From NCBI GenBank assembly GCA_964621165.1, contig CAZULC010000001.1, positions 62,001-126,000 on the forward strand: a stretch of 64,000 nucleotides of DNA, given 5' to 3'. Below are positions 52,282 to 61,459 of this stretch, piece by piece (the stretch's first letter is position 1; each line of letters starts with the position of its first letter). A program made the position numbers and the translations under genes. Origin of the DNA: UMGS1696 sp964621165 (lineage in GTDB: Bacteria > Bacillota > Clostridia > Oscillospirales > CAG-272). The notes under the pieces are model-generated. The model was not told where the DNA came from, ran no database searches, and worked only from the letters and a program-made list of their open reading frames with translations.

Positions 52282-54828
52282 ATGAAAATATCATTCTCAA
52301 CCCTCGGCTGTCCCGACTTCGGCTGGACGGATATATATTCACTGGCAAAGGACTTCGGCTTTCACGGAATCGAAATGCGCGGACTTGGCGGCAATATCTT
52401 CTCGGTCCACGCCTCCCCCTTCAAGCCGGAAAACCTGCCCAAAACAAAAGCACAGCTTCGTAAGCTCAAGCTTGAAATCTGCTGCCTCTCCTCCGGCTGC
52501 GCACTCAGATTCAAGGACAAGCACAGCGAGACCATGGAGGAGCTGAAGGAATACATCAACCTCGCACATGAGCTTGGCACACCATACATCCGCGTCCTTG
52601 GTGACCTGACGGCTGAGCCTACGACGGACTTCCCCGACGAGAACGTAATCGAACCCATGAAAATCCTCGCTCCCATCGCGGAAGAGGCGGGAGTTACACT
52701 GCTAATCGAGACAAACGGCGTCTATTCCGACACCAAACGCCTCGCCGACGTACTCGCGCAGATCGGATCCGATAACGTAGCCGCACTCTGGGACTTCAAC
52801 CACCCCTACCGCTTCAATGGCGAGCTTCCCGAAACCACAATCAATAATTTAGGTGCGTACATCAAGCACGTCCACATCAAGGACTCCGTTGTAATCGACG
52901 GCAAAGTCCACTACCGCCTTGTAGGTGAGGGCGACCTTCCGCCAATGGCTGACTACATGAAGGCTCTCCGCTCACTGAACTACGAGGGCTATATATCTCT
53001 CGAATGGCTAAAGCAGTACGCACCTGAGCTGTCCGACGCGGGTATAGTCTTCCCCCACTTCGCCCACTTCATGTCAAAATACCTCGGCGAAAATCACGGC
53101 GACGGCAGACTCCAGAAGAATAACCGGGGCGACGGTGAGTACATCTGGGAGAAGAATAAACTCATAGACCTGACCTTCCCGCAGGTTCTCGACAGAATGT
53201 GCGAGGAATTCCCCGACCAGTGGGCTTTCCGCTATACCACCCTCGACTATAACCGCACCTACAGCGAATTCCGGGACGACGTGGACACCTTCGCACGCTC
53301 TCTCATCTCCCTCGGAGTAAAACAGGGGGACCACGTTGCAATCTGGGCGACAAACGTACCCCAGTGGTATATAACATTCTGGGCAAGCGTGAAAATCGGC
53401 GCGGTCCTCGTCACGGTCAATACCGCCTATAAAATCCACGAAGCTGAATACCTCCTTCGCCAGTCCGACACCCACACCCTCGTAATGATCGACGGCTATA
53501 AGGACTCGGACTACGTCGCAATCATGAAACAGCTCATCCCCGAGCTTGAAACAAACGGAAACTCCGTTGACACCGTAAAGCCCATCCACAGCCGCTCCCT
53601 CCCGTTCCTGCGCAACATCATAACAGTGGACTCAAGACAGAACGGCTGCCTCACATGGGACGACGCCCTCTCGCTGGCCGATAAAACCCCCGTCGAAGCC
53701 GTGTACACCAGAGCCGCAATGATAAATAAACACGACGTGTGCAACATGCAGTACACCAGCGGCACCACCGGATTTCCCAAGGGAGTCATGCTCACCCACT
53801 ATAACGTGGTAAACAACGGTAAAGCAATCGGCGACTGCATGGATCTCTCCACCGCCGACAAAATGATGATTCAGGTGCCCATGTTCCACTGCTTCGGCAT
53901 GGTTCTGGCAATGACCGCCTCCATGACCCACGGAACAACAATGTGTCCGATTCCGGCGTTCTCACCAAGAAAGGGTCTTGACTGCATAAGCAGAGAACAA
54001 ATCACAGCCTTCCATGGAGTCCCCACAATGTTCATAGCAATGCTTGGACACGAGGACTTCCCCAAAACCGACTTTTCCCATATGCGCACCGGAATCATGG
54101 CCGGCTCCCCCTGCCCAATCAAAGTAATGGAAGAGGTGGTGGAGAAAATGCACATGAGCGAAATCTGCATCACCTACGGTCAGACCGAGGCTTCCCCCGC
54201 TACCACTATGTCAAAGACCACCGACTCCCTTGAAACCAGAGTGAATACGGTGGGAAGCGCAATCTTCGGCGTGGAGTGTAAGATAGTGAACCCCGAAACC
54301 GGCGAGGACTGCCCCGATAACGTGGACGGCGAGTTCGTGGCACGGGGATATAATATAATGAAGGGTTACTATAAGATGCCCGAAGCTACAGCCGCCGCAA
54401 TCGACGAGGACGGTTGGCTCCATACAGGTGACCTCGCAAGAAGACTGCCCGACGGTAACTATAAAATCACCGGCAGAATCAAGGATATGATTATCCGAGG
54501 CGGCGAGAATATATACCCCAAGGAAATCGAGGACTTCATCTATACCTACCCCAAGGTGCAGGACGTTCAGGTCATCGGCGTGCCGGATAAGAGCTATGGC
54601 GAGGAAATTATGGCGTGCGTTATAAAGAAGCCCGGGGAGGAGTGTACAGAAGAAGAGATCAAGGATTACGTCAGGACCCATATGGCAAAGCATAAGGTGC
54701 CAAGGTATGTTGTGTTCGTGGAGTCATTCCCCATGAACGCCGCGGGTAAGATCCTTAAGTATAAGATGAGAGAAGAAGCACAAAAACTCCCCCAGTTCAA
54801 AGAAGCCGCTGGAATAGTCACGGCCTAA
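52282..54828 (+). CDS. fusion: TIM-barrel isomerase/epimerase-like domain plus acyl-CoA synthetase
   Basis: 848-residue two-domain protein. Residues 1-270 form an AP-endonuclease-2/xylose-isomerase-like TIM barrel (FSTLGCPDFGWTDIYSLAKD; LLIETNGVYSDT; AALWDFNHPYRF; HVHIKDSVV; YISLEWLKQY), with Glu, Asp, His and Glu at expected metal positions. Residues about 290-848 are an AMP-forming synthetase: P-loop MQYTSGTTGFPKGVMLTH, ITYGQTEASPATTMS, WLHTGDLARR, GRIKDMIIRGGENIYPKEIE and catalytic Lys in AAGKILKYKMRE. The frame is continuous and the linker (about 270-290) short, so it is a true fusion. The substrate is unknown; a sugar- or polyol-linked acid is a guess. SD GTAGGAG precedes the ATG. Confidence 0.9.
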   Translation: MKISFSTLGCPDFGWTDIYSLAKDFGFHGIEMRGLGGNIFSVHASPFKPENLPKTKAQLRKLKLEICCLSSGCALRFKDKHSETMEELKEYINLAHELGTPYIRVLGDLTAEPTTDFPDENVIEPMKILAPIAEEAGVTLLIETNGVYSDTKRLADVLAQIGSDNVAALWDFNHPYRFNGELPETTINNLGAYIKHVHIKDSVVIDGKVHYRLVGEGDLPPMADYMKALRSLNYEGYISLEWLKQYAPELSDAGIVFPHFAHFMSKYLGENHGDGRLQKNNRGDGEYIWEKNKLIDLTFPQVLDRMCEEFPDQWAFRYTTLDYNRTYSEFRDDVDTFARSLISLGVKQGDHVAIWATNVPQWYITFWASVKIGAVLVTVNTAYKIHEAEYLLRQSDTHTLVMIDGYKDSDYVAIMKQLIPELETNGNSVDTVKPIHSRSLPFLRNIITVDSRQNGCLTWDDALSLADKTPVEAVYTRAAMINKHDVCNMQYTSGTTGFPKGVMLTHYNVVNNGKAIGDCMDLSTADKMMIQVPMFHCFGMVLAMTASMTHGTTMCPIPAFSPRKGLDCISREQITAFHGVPTMFIAMLGHEDFPKTDFSHMRTGIMAGSPCPIKVMEEVVEKMHMSEICITYGQTEASPATTMSKTTDSLETRVNTVGSAIFGVECKIVNPETGEDCPDNVDGEFVARGYNIMKGYYKMPEATAAAIDEDGWLHTGDLARRLPDGNYKITGRIKDMIIRGGENIYPKEIEDFIYTYPKVQDVQVIGVPDKSYGEEIMACVIKKPGEECTEEEIKDYVRTHMAKHKVPRYVVFVESFPMNAAGKILKYKMREEAQKLPQFKEAAGIVTA

Positions 54829-54839
54829 ACTGCACGTTG

Positions 54840-54968
54840 TTGTAAAAAGTTTAGGTCAAGCCTTTTCAAAGGCTTGTAGGATTCAAAGGGACAAAGTCCC
54901 TTGTCGACGACCGCAGTCGCCGAAACATCCCAAGACTTCTAAAGAGTTCCTCTTTTGGTTCTTTGCTC
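54840..54968 (+). repeat. family B repeat upstream of the acetyltransferase remnant
   Basis: AAGCCTTTT-C-AAAGGCTT, then GGGAC-AAA-GTCCC, then CGACGAC-CGCA-GTCGCCG (54905-54922, six of seven pairs), then CAAGACTTCTAAAGAGTTCC and CTCTTTTGG. Its 3' end runs directly into the truncated gene at 54969. Confidence 0.8.
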
Positions 54969-55197
54969 CTCGATATCAGGTTCGACTACGTTGAAAGGCA
55001 AATCCACCTCCCCCATAGCCTACCTCGAGGGTATCTACGTCGCCGAAGAGTATAGAAACCACGGCTGGGCAAGGGAAATGGGCTGCACCGAATTCGCAAG
55101 CGACTGCGAACACGACAACGCCGCCAGCCTGAATTTCCACCTCGCCGTAGGATCCGAGGAAGTAAAACGTCTAATCTGCTTTAAAAAAGACCTGTAA
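54969..55197 (+). pseudogene. GNAT acetyltransferase remnant (AAC(6')-like), truncated and frameshifted
   Basis: From 54969 one frame reads LDIRFDYVE; after an extra A in GTTGAAAGG (about 54991-54996) a second frame continues GKSTSPIAYLEGIYVAEEYR, then a GWAREMGCTEFASDCEHDNA block, then AASLNFHLAVG and RLICFKKDL to TAA. The YLEGIYV, FASDCE and FHxxxGF/S elements are those of aminoglycoside 6'-N-acetyltransferase-type GNATs. The N-terminal half is missing; a family B repeat occupies that place. An 80-codon open frame from 54955 exists, but its first 13 codons are repeat sequence. Not functional, in my reading. Confidence 0.7.
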
Positions 55198-55219
55198 CCA
55201 TATAAAAACCCAATACATA

Positions 55220-55271
55220 AAAAATCACCCTACCCCAACGGAAACCCCCGCCGGATTAAGGTGATTTTTTT
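55220..55271. terminator. terminator between the GNAT remnant and the prophage genes
   Basis: AAATCACC (55222-55229) pairs with GGTGATTT (55260-55267), with an A-run before and TTTTTTT after. It can serve the prophage operon arriving on the reverse strand. Confidence 0.75.
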
Positions 55272-55319
55272 GACTCTTTCTCTTTCTCACTGCTTTATCT
55301 TATGCAAAGCATCGTTGTT

Positions 55320-56444
55320 TCATTCCCGCTTTACCTGAAAAACCGGCACCGCTGACTTATTTCCTATGTATATCGCCGACGCCGGCTTTATTCCCCCGCT
55401 TGTGTAAACATAAACGTTCGTCTGCGTAACCGCCAATTCGGAACCGTATACCCAGTTTGACGAACGGCCATATACGGAATTCACAGGAACCGCCCTCACT
55501 CGGTACCTGACCCTGCTCCAGCCGTGCTCGGCCATGTCCGTAAACGAAACCGACTCGCCACTGTATATCAAACCGTATGATTCTCCATCAACCGACCGCT
55601 CAAGCTCGTATACCCTGCCTGACATTTCAAGATTGTCGATTGGCACGGACCAGCTTAACTTCACCGAAGCTCCGGCCGTCGGCTCGCTGTATGTAAAATC
55701 ATAGGGCGAAAATAATGTGTAGGCTGGCTGCGCAGTGAACACGGGCGTGTTGACCTCGGCTATGCCTATGTAGTCCTCCAGTCCCGCCTCGGGAGTCGAG
55801 TATAACGCCGCAACTCCACGGTAACGGCATGTGTCATCCGTGTTGAAGGCTATGGAATACGACGCGGACCCCGACGAACCCATCCTTCCGCTCTCACGCA
55901 CAGTCCGTACCTCGGTCCCGTCTATCACCGAACGGTTGAGAGTCTCGTATACCATAATCAGACTGCACCACATTCCCGCGTTTTCCGATACCGAAGCCGG
56001 AACCTGCGACTGCCAGTATATCGAAACGTCGTCTCGAAGCCGCACACCATATAAACGAAAATCAAACTCCGGCGCCGGATCAGTGTAACTCCCCTTCCAC
56101 TTTATAACGTACCCGTCGGCAAAATCATCAGCGAGATACTTCACCCGACAGCCGATTGTCAGCTCCTTCACCCCGCCGTCATACGCAAAGTCAACCCCAA
56201 CTTCCGAATCAAACTTGTCCACAATGACATACTTCTTCTCGCCGTTGTACGTAACCGGAACTTCAATCGAATAGTTGTAGTAGTACCCCTTGGGAACCAT
56301 CGGCTCAAGACTCACGTATAACCTTTCACCGTCAGTCTTCAGCCGAAGCTGCACGTAGGTGTTCTTGTCAATGTCCTCACCGTAACACCCGCGTAAAATC
56401 ATCTCTCCGCAGGAAATATATAAAACCTTCATCTTCTCCTCCAT
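55320..56444 (-). CDS. prophage tail protein with fibronectin type III-like domain
   Basis: 374 residues, last gene of the block. The N-terminal part (1-100) is beta-rich. Near 255-340 a stretch reads SVKLSWSVPIDNLEMSGRVY then GWSRVRYRVRAVPVNSVYGR, a pattern of a fibronectin III-like domain in phage tail tips and baseplates. No enzymatic motif. It is 98 bases downstream of the previous tail gene and likely acts at the tail tip or in host binding. Assigned by position and fold pattern. Confidence 0.65.
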   Translation of the reverse strand: MEEKMKVLYISCGEMILRGCYGEDIDKNTYVQLRLKTDGERLYVSLEPMVPKGYYYNYSIEVPVTYNGEKKYVIVDKFDSEVGVDFAYDGGVKELTIGCRVKYLADDFADGYVIKWKGSYTDPAPEFDFRLYGVRLRDDVSIYWQSQVPASVSENAGMWCSLIMVYETLNRSVIDGTEVRTVRESGRMGSSGSASYSIAFNTDDTCRYRGVAALYSTPEAGLEDYIGIAEVNTPVFTAQPAYTLFSPYDFTYSEPTAGASVKLSWSVPIDNLEMSGRVYELERSVDGESYGLIYSGESVSFTDMAEHGWSRVRYRVRAVPVNSVYGRSSNWVYGSELAVTQTNVYVYTSGGIKPASAIYIGNKSAVPVFQVKRE

Positions 56445-56542
56445 TTTCCGCCATAGTCATTGCCGCCGCCCCATCCTCAGCTCAAATTCCCGCTGGAATA
56501 TAATCCCTCTCCAGCATTCCTTCCCCACCACGCACCACTGCA

Positions 56543-57244
56543 CTACTCCGCCAAAAGAATGAAAACTTCCCCTTCCTTAAGGGTAGTCGGCATAACTGTG
56601 CCATAGGAAATGTTTCTCACCGCAGAAGCACCGGTTTCCTCAGCCGCCGCCGTCAGCTTTCCCGTCATGATCCCGCCGCTCCTCTTCAGATAAGCAGAAG
56701 CTGCAGAACCGCCGAGCATGTTCGCATTCTGAGCCAGTGCAACGGAGGACAGAGCGTCAATCGTACTCGTCACAATTCCGCATTTGCCGCCGTCAGTGCG
56801 CGTGTCCGAAATCATGGCAGACGTAACCGAATCAGACCCGGTGGGTACACTCACCTCAGCCAGTACCAGATCCTTTATGCTGTCGCTTGTCACCGGTGAG
56901 TCCGTCGTCGCACATAAAGTGAATTCCCCCGCCGGAACGTTCAGCCGGAGAATGACATTGTACTCCCCGCCCGGACTCAGGGTCAGAGTCAGATCCTCCT
57001 TCTGCCACGCCATGTATCCGCGTACCCACGCAACACCCGCCTGTGCCTTTATTTTCATCCCGCCGCCGGGAATAATTTTGAAACTGTCCTCACCAAAAAT
57101 CCCGTCGGAGTAAAAGCATGAAATCAGCTTCGCGAAAAACGCGGAATCCACAGCCTTGTTCCCACGCGGAAATCCGCCTACAGTCTCCTCAACTGTAGTG
57201 GAATCAAATAACCCTCCGTATACCGGAGTTGAAATTGTTGCCAT
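56543..57244 (-). CDS. prophage baseplate/tail-fibre protein
   Basis: 233 residues. It opens MATISTPVYGGLFDSTTVEE and contains GMKIKAQAGVAWVRGYMAW then EYNVILRLNVPAGEF, the profile of siphovirus upper-baseplate proteins; the end reads SGGIMTGKLTAAAEETGASA, as in tail-fibre ends (the SGGTMTG repeat). SD AAAGGATG lies eight bases before the ATG. It is 36 bases after the Gp37-like gene. Confidence 0.7.
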   Translation of the reverse strand: MATISTPVYGGLFDSTTVEETVGGFPRGNKAVDSAFFAKLISCFYSDGIFGEDSFKIIPGGGMKIKAQAGVAWVRGYMAWQKEDLTLTLSPGGEYNVILRLNVPAGEFTLCATTDSPVTSDSIKDLVLAEVSVPTGSDSVTSAMISDTRTDGGKCGIVTSTIDALSSVALAQNANMLGGSAASAYLKRSGGIMTGKLTAAAEETGASAVRNISYGTVMPTTLKEGEVFILLAE

Positions 57245-57280
57245 ATGTTAATCATCCTTTCTTTCACCATAACCGCCATC

Positions 57281-58372
57281 TCACCCGATCGTCTCACGGA
57301 TAACGTCGGCAAGCTTCACCGTCTCGCCAAAGCAGGGGAGAATCCTGACTCCGCCGTACTCGCATACCACGTCAACCCCGGTGAGCCTCATGCCGGCCTG
57401 AAGCCCCGTCTCAACGTCACATACGTCGCACACGTCCCCGAGGAAATAGTCCCGCCCGTACTCCGGAACAAGGGAACTGCCGCATTCCGCCGAAACATAC
57501 ACCGACGCCGGATATTTCGCGAGAAGCTCTTCCCCTCTCTGACGAAGCGCTGCCGCGTATTCATCCGTATCCCCATAATCCGCCGGACGCACATCCGAGG
57601 CCTTCTTGTAAATCTCAGCCCTCCTTGAATAGCCCGCGTCCCCTGAACCTTCCATCGGTTCAACCTCAACCACAGTCCCGTCCGAGCCTTCGATGTACGC
57701 GTGATTCTTCATCTTCGCCGAGTTCTTCTCGTAACTCAGGGAAAATATGTTCCCAAAGGAAGAGGAAAACACCGCCCTCTCAGCACCGGACTCAGCCGAA
57801 GCAGCAGCCCCGTCGGATGAACGGTCGGCGCCCCGCACGATCCTCATCACTGGCCGGTTCGTTTTGTAGTCAAGCTCCACCACATAGGATGCACCAAAGG
57901 GCTTGAGTACGTTGTAGAGCCAGTCCGATAACTTGTCGTAGTTCCACGTGAGACTGACCCCGCCGGACAGTGGAATCCTCGCGCTCCCTTCACGGTCAAC
58001 CTCAACCCCAAGTGAGCGCAGGTTCTCCTCAGCCTTGTCAAGCACAGCGGAAGACAGTTCCCCCTGAGCCGAAATCCCGCCCTTGCCAAGAACCAGCCTG
58101 TCGCCGAGAACCCCCTCAAGCAGCTCGCCTCCTGCCTCAAGATCCCCGCTGATGCCGCACCGCATGTATAAAATCCGCCCGCACAGGCATTTCCCCCGCT
58201 CGTAACCGCTTCTCACATAAACCGCACGGGTCAGCTCAGCCCACCTGTACCGGGGCAGATGAAGAACAAAGCTCCCCGCCTCGTAGTACCTCTCGGAAAA
58301 CACAGCCGAGGTAAAGTCCTCAACCGGCCCCGTAATCAAATCAAACTTCCCGTCAAGAAAATATAACTCCAT
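57281..58372 (-). CDS. siphovirus ReqiPepy6 Gp37-like tail protein
   Basis: 363 residues matching the Gp37-like family: YYEAGSFVLHLPRYRW near the N-terminus, GELLEGVLGDRLVLG, then LSDWLYNVLKPFGASYVVEL and SFGNIFSLSYEKNSAKMKNH, ending in the RDYFLGDVCDVCD loop. These proteins form the tail hub or tip in actinophage and Firmicutes siphoviruses. It follows Dit by 35 bases. Confidence comes from recognisable blocks and order. Confidence 0.75.
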   Translation of the reverse strand: MELYFLDGKFDLITGPVEDFTSAVFSERYYEAGSFVLHLPRYRWAELTRAVYVRSGYERGKCLCGRILYMRCGISGDLEAGGELLEGVLGDRLVLGKGGISAQGELSSAVLDKAEENLRSLGVEVDREGSARIPLSGGVSLTWNYDKLSDWLYNVLKPFGASYVVELDYKTNRPVMRIVRGADRSSDGAAASAESGAERAVFSSSFGNIFSLSYEKNSAKMKNHAYIEGSDGTVVEVEPMEGSGDAGYSRRAEIYKKASDVRPADYGDTDEYAAALRQRGEELLAKYPASVYVSAECGSSLVPEYGRDYFLGDVCDVCDVETGLQAGMRLTGVDVVCEYGGVRILPCFGETVKLADVIRETIG

Positions 58373-58407
58373 AAATCAAACTTCCCCAAAAATAAAGTCC
58401 GGACGGG

Positions 58408-59271
58408 TCAGATTCCGTAGTAAATCGGCGAAAACTCAAGCTGAGCGTCAATGTACTCCCCGCCACAGTCGCATAAAACGGCAACCTCACTCACACCAGC
58501 CGGAAGGGAAAAGAACTCGCTTCCCCGGTCAAAGGAAAAATACCTCTCCCCGTCAACCAAAACCGACTTGCGCCGCTCACGTGTGTCAATCACCAGCTCA
58601 TGGCCGTCTCCAAGGGTCAGTGGACACCGCACATACTTCTCTCCCAGACGTATTCCCGGGTTCACGACCTCCCCGCCTGACGCCCTGATTCTCGCCACAA
58701 TGCCGCACTCACCGTCGCCGGAGTTTGAAACCCTCGCCCGGTCCGTAGTCCTGTACATTCCGCCAACCGTACCCGCATCCGCCATGAGATTCAGGGGAAA
58801 CGTCAGAATCGGAGCCGCGTCACGGAACTGCACCTTGATTCCCTCGGCTTCCTCAAAGTAAACGGAGGGAGAAATAAAGCTCACCTCAGCCTCGATGACT
58901 CCGCCAAGGGACGACTCACGCCTGAATTCAGCTTCTCCAGCCGGAAGAGCCGAAATCCTCCTTGCCTTGCCGTACATCATAACGTCAATCATAACCTCGC
59001 AGGATGGGTTCAGCATGGAGACCAGCTTCCGCCGAATCAGATCCGCGGCCTCTCCCATTCCGTCAAGCTCAAAGACAAGGGTCATTTCCCGCTCGGCAAA
59101 ACGCCGCCTGACAGCATAACCGCCGACCCCTGAGGCATAGGAGCTGACAAGAACGTCAAATCCGGTGCAGTCAAACCCCGCCATGCCGTCCTCAACCAAA
59201 TGCCCCTCCCCGTCCGGAGAAATAATAAACTCATCCCCGCCGGACGACAGAACTATTTTGTAATCCACCAT
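58408..59271 (-). CDS. phage distal tail protein (Dit family)
   Basis: 287 residues. The N-terminus contains YAVRRRFAEREMTLVFEL and RKLVSMLNPSCEVMIDVM, the siphovirus tail-component pattern; the C-terminus is a galectin-like beta domain (VNPGIRLGEKYVRCPL; ELVIDTRERRKSVLVDGE). ATG 59271 (MVDYKIVLSSG) is preferred to 59292 because GGGAGG lies five bases before it. It follows the tape measure gene, as in typical siphoviruses. Confidence 0.78.
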   Translation of the reverse strand: MVDYKIVLSSGGDEFIISPDGEGHLVEDGMAGFDCTGFDVLVSSYASGVGGYAVRRRFAEREMTLVFELDGMGEAADLIRRKLVSMLNPSCEVMIDVMMYGKARRISALPAGEAEFRRESSLGGVIEAEVSFISPSVYFEEAEGIKVQFRDAAPILTFPLNLMADAGTVGGMYRTTDRARVSNSGDGECGIVARIRASGGEVVNPGIRLGEKYVRCPLTLGDGHELVIDTRERRKSVLVDGERYFSFDRGSEFFSLPAGVSEVAVLCDCGGEYIDAQLEFSPIYYGI

Positions 59272-59411
59272 AAAATCCTCCCATAAACCCAAATTTCACC
59301 CATCCCACCCCAGATTCCCCCGCTAAATCAGCCGAGCCAACAACCCCACCAACCACTGTAAACTCAAGCTCACCTGAACCACCCCATGCCCCACTCAGCC
59401 GCCGTCACAGC

Positions 59412-60281
59412 TTATCGCCGGAACAAATCCTCGCTTTCACGCCTGATTTTTCTCGCGGTCTCGTATGGGGAACTGTCGCTGTCACGGAGATATATGTTCT
59501 GTACATAACTCTTTCCGCCAGCATCGAACGAAATGCCGGACCTGACGCTTCCTGTGCCGTATTCCCCCGCCGCACGCGCCTGACCCGCACCAAGGGACAA
59601 CGGAGAGCCTGCGCCCGACGATGAAGCCAAGGACTCAAAAATACCGCCGGAAAGCGTGGATACAGCCTCGCCCACATATGACCCGCCGCTCAGAATGCCG
59701 TCAGCAATGCCCCGGGATATCATAACGCCGACCTCGTCACGCATGAGAGCCGACGGTGATTGAATTCTGAAAAACGACTTCACGGCAGCCTCAGCTTCCG
59801 AGGACACCTGTCGAATTGCCGCCACAATCTCAGCTCCGGCCGCGTAAATTCCCGAGGCAATTCCAGACATCATGTTTGAGCCGATTGAAGACCAGCTTCC
59901 GCCGGAAAAAGCTGAGCCCGCATTTTGAGCAGTGCTTCCCGCCGCACTCACTACCCCCGAACCGCCTGAGGTGAAGCCGGAAAGAAGACTGCCCGCTGCC
60001 GCCTGACCACCGGCAAACCATCCGGCCGACGTAAAGCCTGACACCGCAGAGTTCGCAAGCTCCGTCATGGCCGCACCCACGCTCTCAGAAGAAGCGCTGA
60101 TGGCACCCGATATCTCGTTAAGCATTGCGGTAATGGTGTTACCAACCCCGCTGTCCCCCGTAAAGGCCAAAGTCTCATTCAAACGGGTCCCAAGGGCCAC
60201 AAGCTCGCTCTCCACCATAGCCGCCGAAGCCGCAATTGAAGAAGTATCAAGACTGACCCCGATTACAACCGAACCATCCAT
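59412..60281 (-). CDS. very short phage tail tape measure protein
   Basis: 289 residues, against about 600-2000 usual for the family. N-terminal MDGSVVIGVSLDTSSIAASA resembles the conserved tape start, and the family's closing motif is FFRIQSPSALMRDEVGVMIS then RGIADGIL. Both ends are present, with Gly/Ser/Ala-rich sequence between, so it looks shortened internally or naturally short. At about 0.15 nm per residue it would set a tail near 43 nm. Position between Gp15 and Dit supports the call. Confidence 0.72.
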   Translation of the reverse strand: MDGSVVIGVSLDTSSIAASAAMVESELVALGTRLNETLAFTGDSGVGNTITAMLNEISGAISASSESVGAAMTELANSAVSGFTSAGWFAGGQAAAGSLLSGFTSGGSGVVSAAGSTAQNAGSAFSGGSWSSIGSNMMSGIASGIYAAGAEIVAAIRQVSSEAEAAVKSFFRIQSPSALMRDEVGVMISRGIADGILSGGSYVGEAVSTLSGGIFESLASSSGAGSPLSLGAGQARAAGEYGTGSVRSGISFDAGGKSYVQNIYLRDSDSSPYETARKIRRESEDLFRR

Positions 60282-60338
60282 AAATAAACCTCCATTTTCT
60301 GTCTCCCACCCCGCCCAATCAAACCCACGAACCGCAGC

Positions 60339-60929
60339 TCACTCCCTGATCCTCACCGCCGCTTTGGCACGGCGAACCCTGCGCCGCAGCTCATCATCAC
60401 GTATCCCGCCAAGGTCAGCCCGACGCAGACTCACAACCCGCATGAGAACCGTGGACTCGGGCAGAGCAGAAAGAAGCGCACAGAATTTCCACCAATGCAG
60501 TGAAGCCGCGTCCAAGTCAATGCCGTAGGCCTCGTAAAACGAAGCGAAAATCAGCTCGCTGTCGTAAGCAAAGTCAAACTCACGCTCCTTCAGCCTGCCC
60601 AGTGACGCGGAACTCTTGTCCTTCCCCGACTCAGACCCGCCGGAACGCCTCTTCACCTTCCCGCAGGAGAGGAACCATACCGCTTCCCCCAAAAACTCAT
60701 CGTAAAACCCAGCCCCAAGCCGCCTTTTGGCCTCAAGCAGAGCCGCATTGTCCTTTACCGTAAGCCCGATTATCACCTCAGCCTTGCAGATTGGGGAAAT
60801 CTCCTCCTCGAGAGCCTGCAGGACCATAATCCACCGCCGAAAGTCCGGCTCCACCGCAGTCTCAACCCCGCCAAGCACCAGACGGTCCGGAAGAGAGTCG
60901 CATATAAACGGTATCTTTCCCCGCCTCAT
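60339..60929 (-). CDS. phage Gp15 family protein
   Basis: 196 residues of the Gp15 type found before tape measure genes. The C-terminal block YGIDLDAASLHWWKFCALLS is the hallmark; WIMVLQALEEEISPICKAEV and EFLGEAVWFLSCGK are also family-like. The start shares ATGA with the upstream gene. A tail assembly chaperone role (second member of the pair) is likely. Confidence 0.75.
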   Translation of the reverse strand: MRRGKIPFICDSLPDRLVLGGVETAVEPDFRRWIMVLQALEEEISPICKAEVIIGLTVKDNAALLEAKRRLGAGFYDEFLGEAVWFLSCGKVKRRSGGSESGKDKSSASLGRLKEREFDFAYDSELIFASFYEAYGIDLDAASLHWWKFCALLSALPESTVLMRVVSLRRADLGGIRDDELRRRVRRAKAAVRIRE

Positions 60930-61336
60930 CAGCCGTTTGCCACGGAGTCACCGGACGTGCCGGGGATACCGATGCGGGAGCAGAACTCAGCCTTGACCCT
61001 GTCGCCGGCCGCCTTCATTTTGTTTATCTCGTCGGTTATGTAGCCAAAAAATGAAGCCAATGCCGAGGTGTAGTCGAGAATGTTTCCACCGCCTCCGCAG
61101 ATGTCCATGGCCGCCTCAACTCCGAACACTGACGCGAAGAAGTCCTCGATTATCTCGCAGTTGCGCCTGAGACGACTGGCAACCTCGGCCTTGCCAACGT
61201 CCCCTCCGGCCTTCTCCTCAAGCTCACCAAGTCCGGCGAGTAATACGTCAAGAGAGTCCGCAAGGGATGAGTACCTGTCGTAGTCGAGTATGTCGCACTC
61301 GTAACCGCGTCCGCCGTAATTCCAAATGTGTTCCAT
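60929..61336 (-). CDS. putative phage tail assembly chaperone
   Basis: 135 residues. Mostly helical and charged (LADSLDVLLAGLGELEEKAG; RNCEIIEDFFASVFGVEAAM). No named domain is recognised with certainty; it may belong to a DUF family seen before Gp15. Position between tail tube and Gp15 genes, and an overlapping stop/start with Gp15, are typical of tail assembly chaperones. Confidence 0.6.
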   Translation of the reverse strand: MEHIWNYGGRGYECDILDYDRYSSLADSLDVLLAGLGELEEKAGGDVGKAEVASRLRRNCEIIEDFFASVFGVEAAMDICGGGGNILDYTSALASFFGYITDEINKMKAAGDRVKAEFCSRIGIPGTSGDSVANG

Positions 61337-61459
61337 AAAAACCGCCTTTCAGCTCCCACCCGGAGCAAAATAAAATGATTGTAAATGATTAAATATAATT
61401 AATTAACGACCAGCAAAACAAAAGTCTTACTAACCCCTCAATTCAAACAAAACAATACC

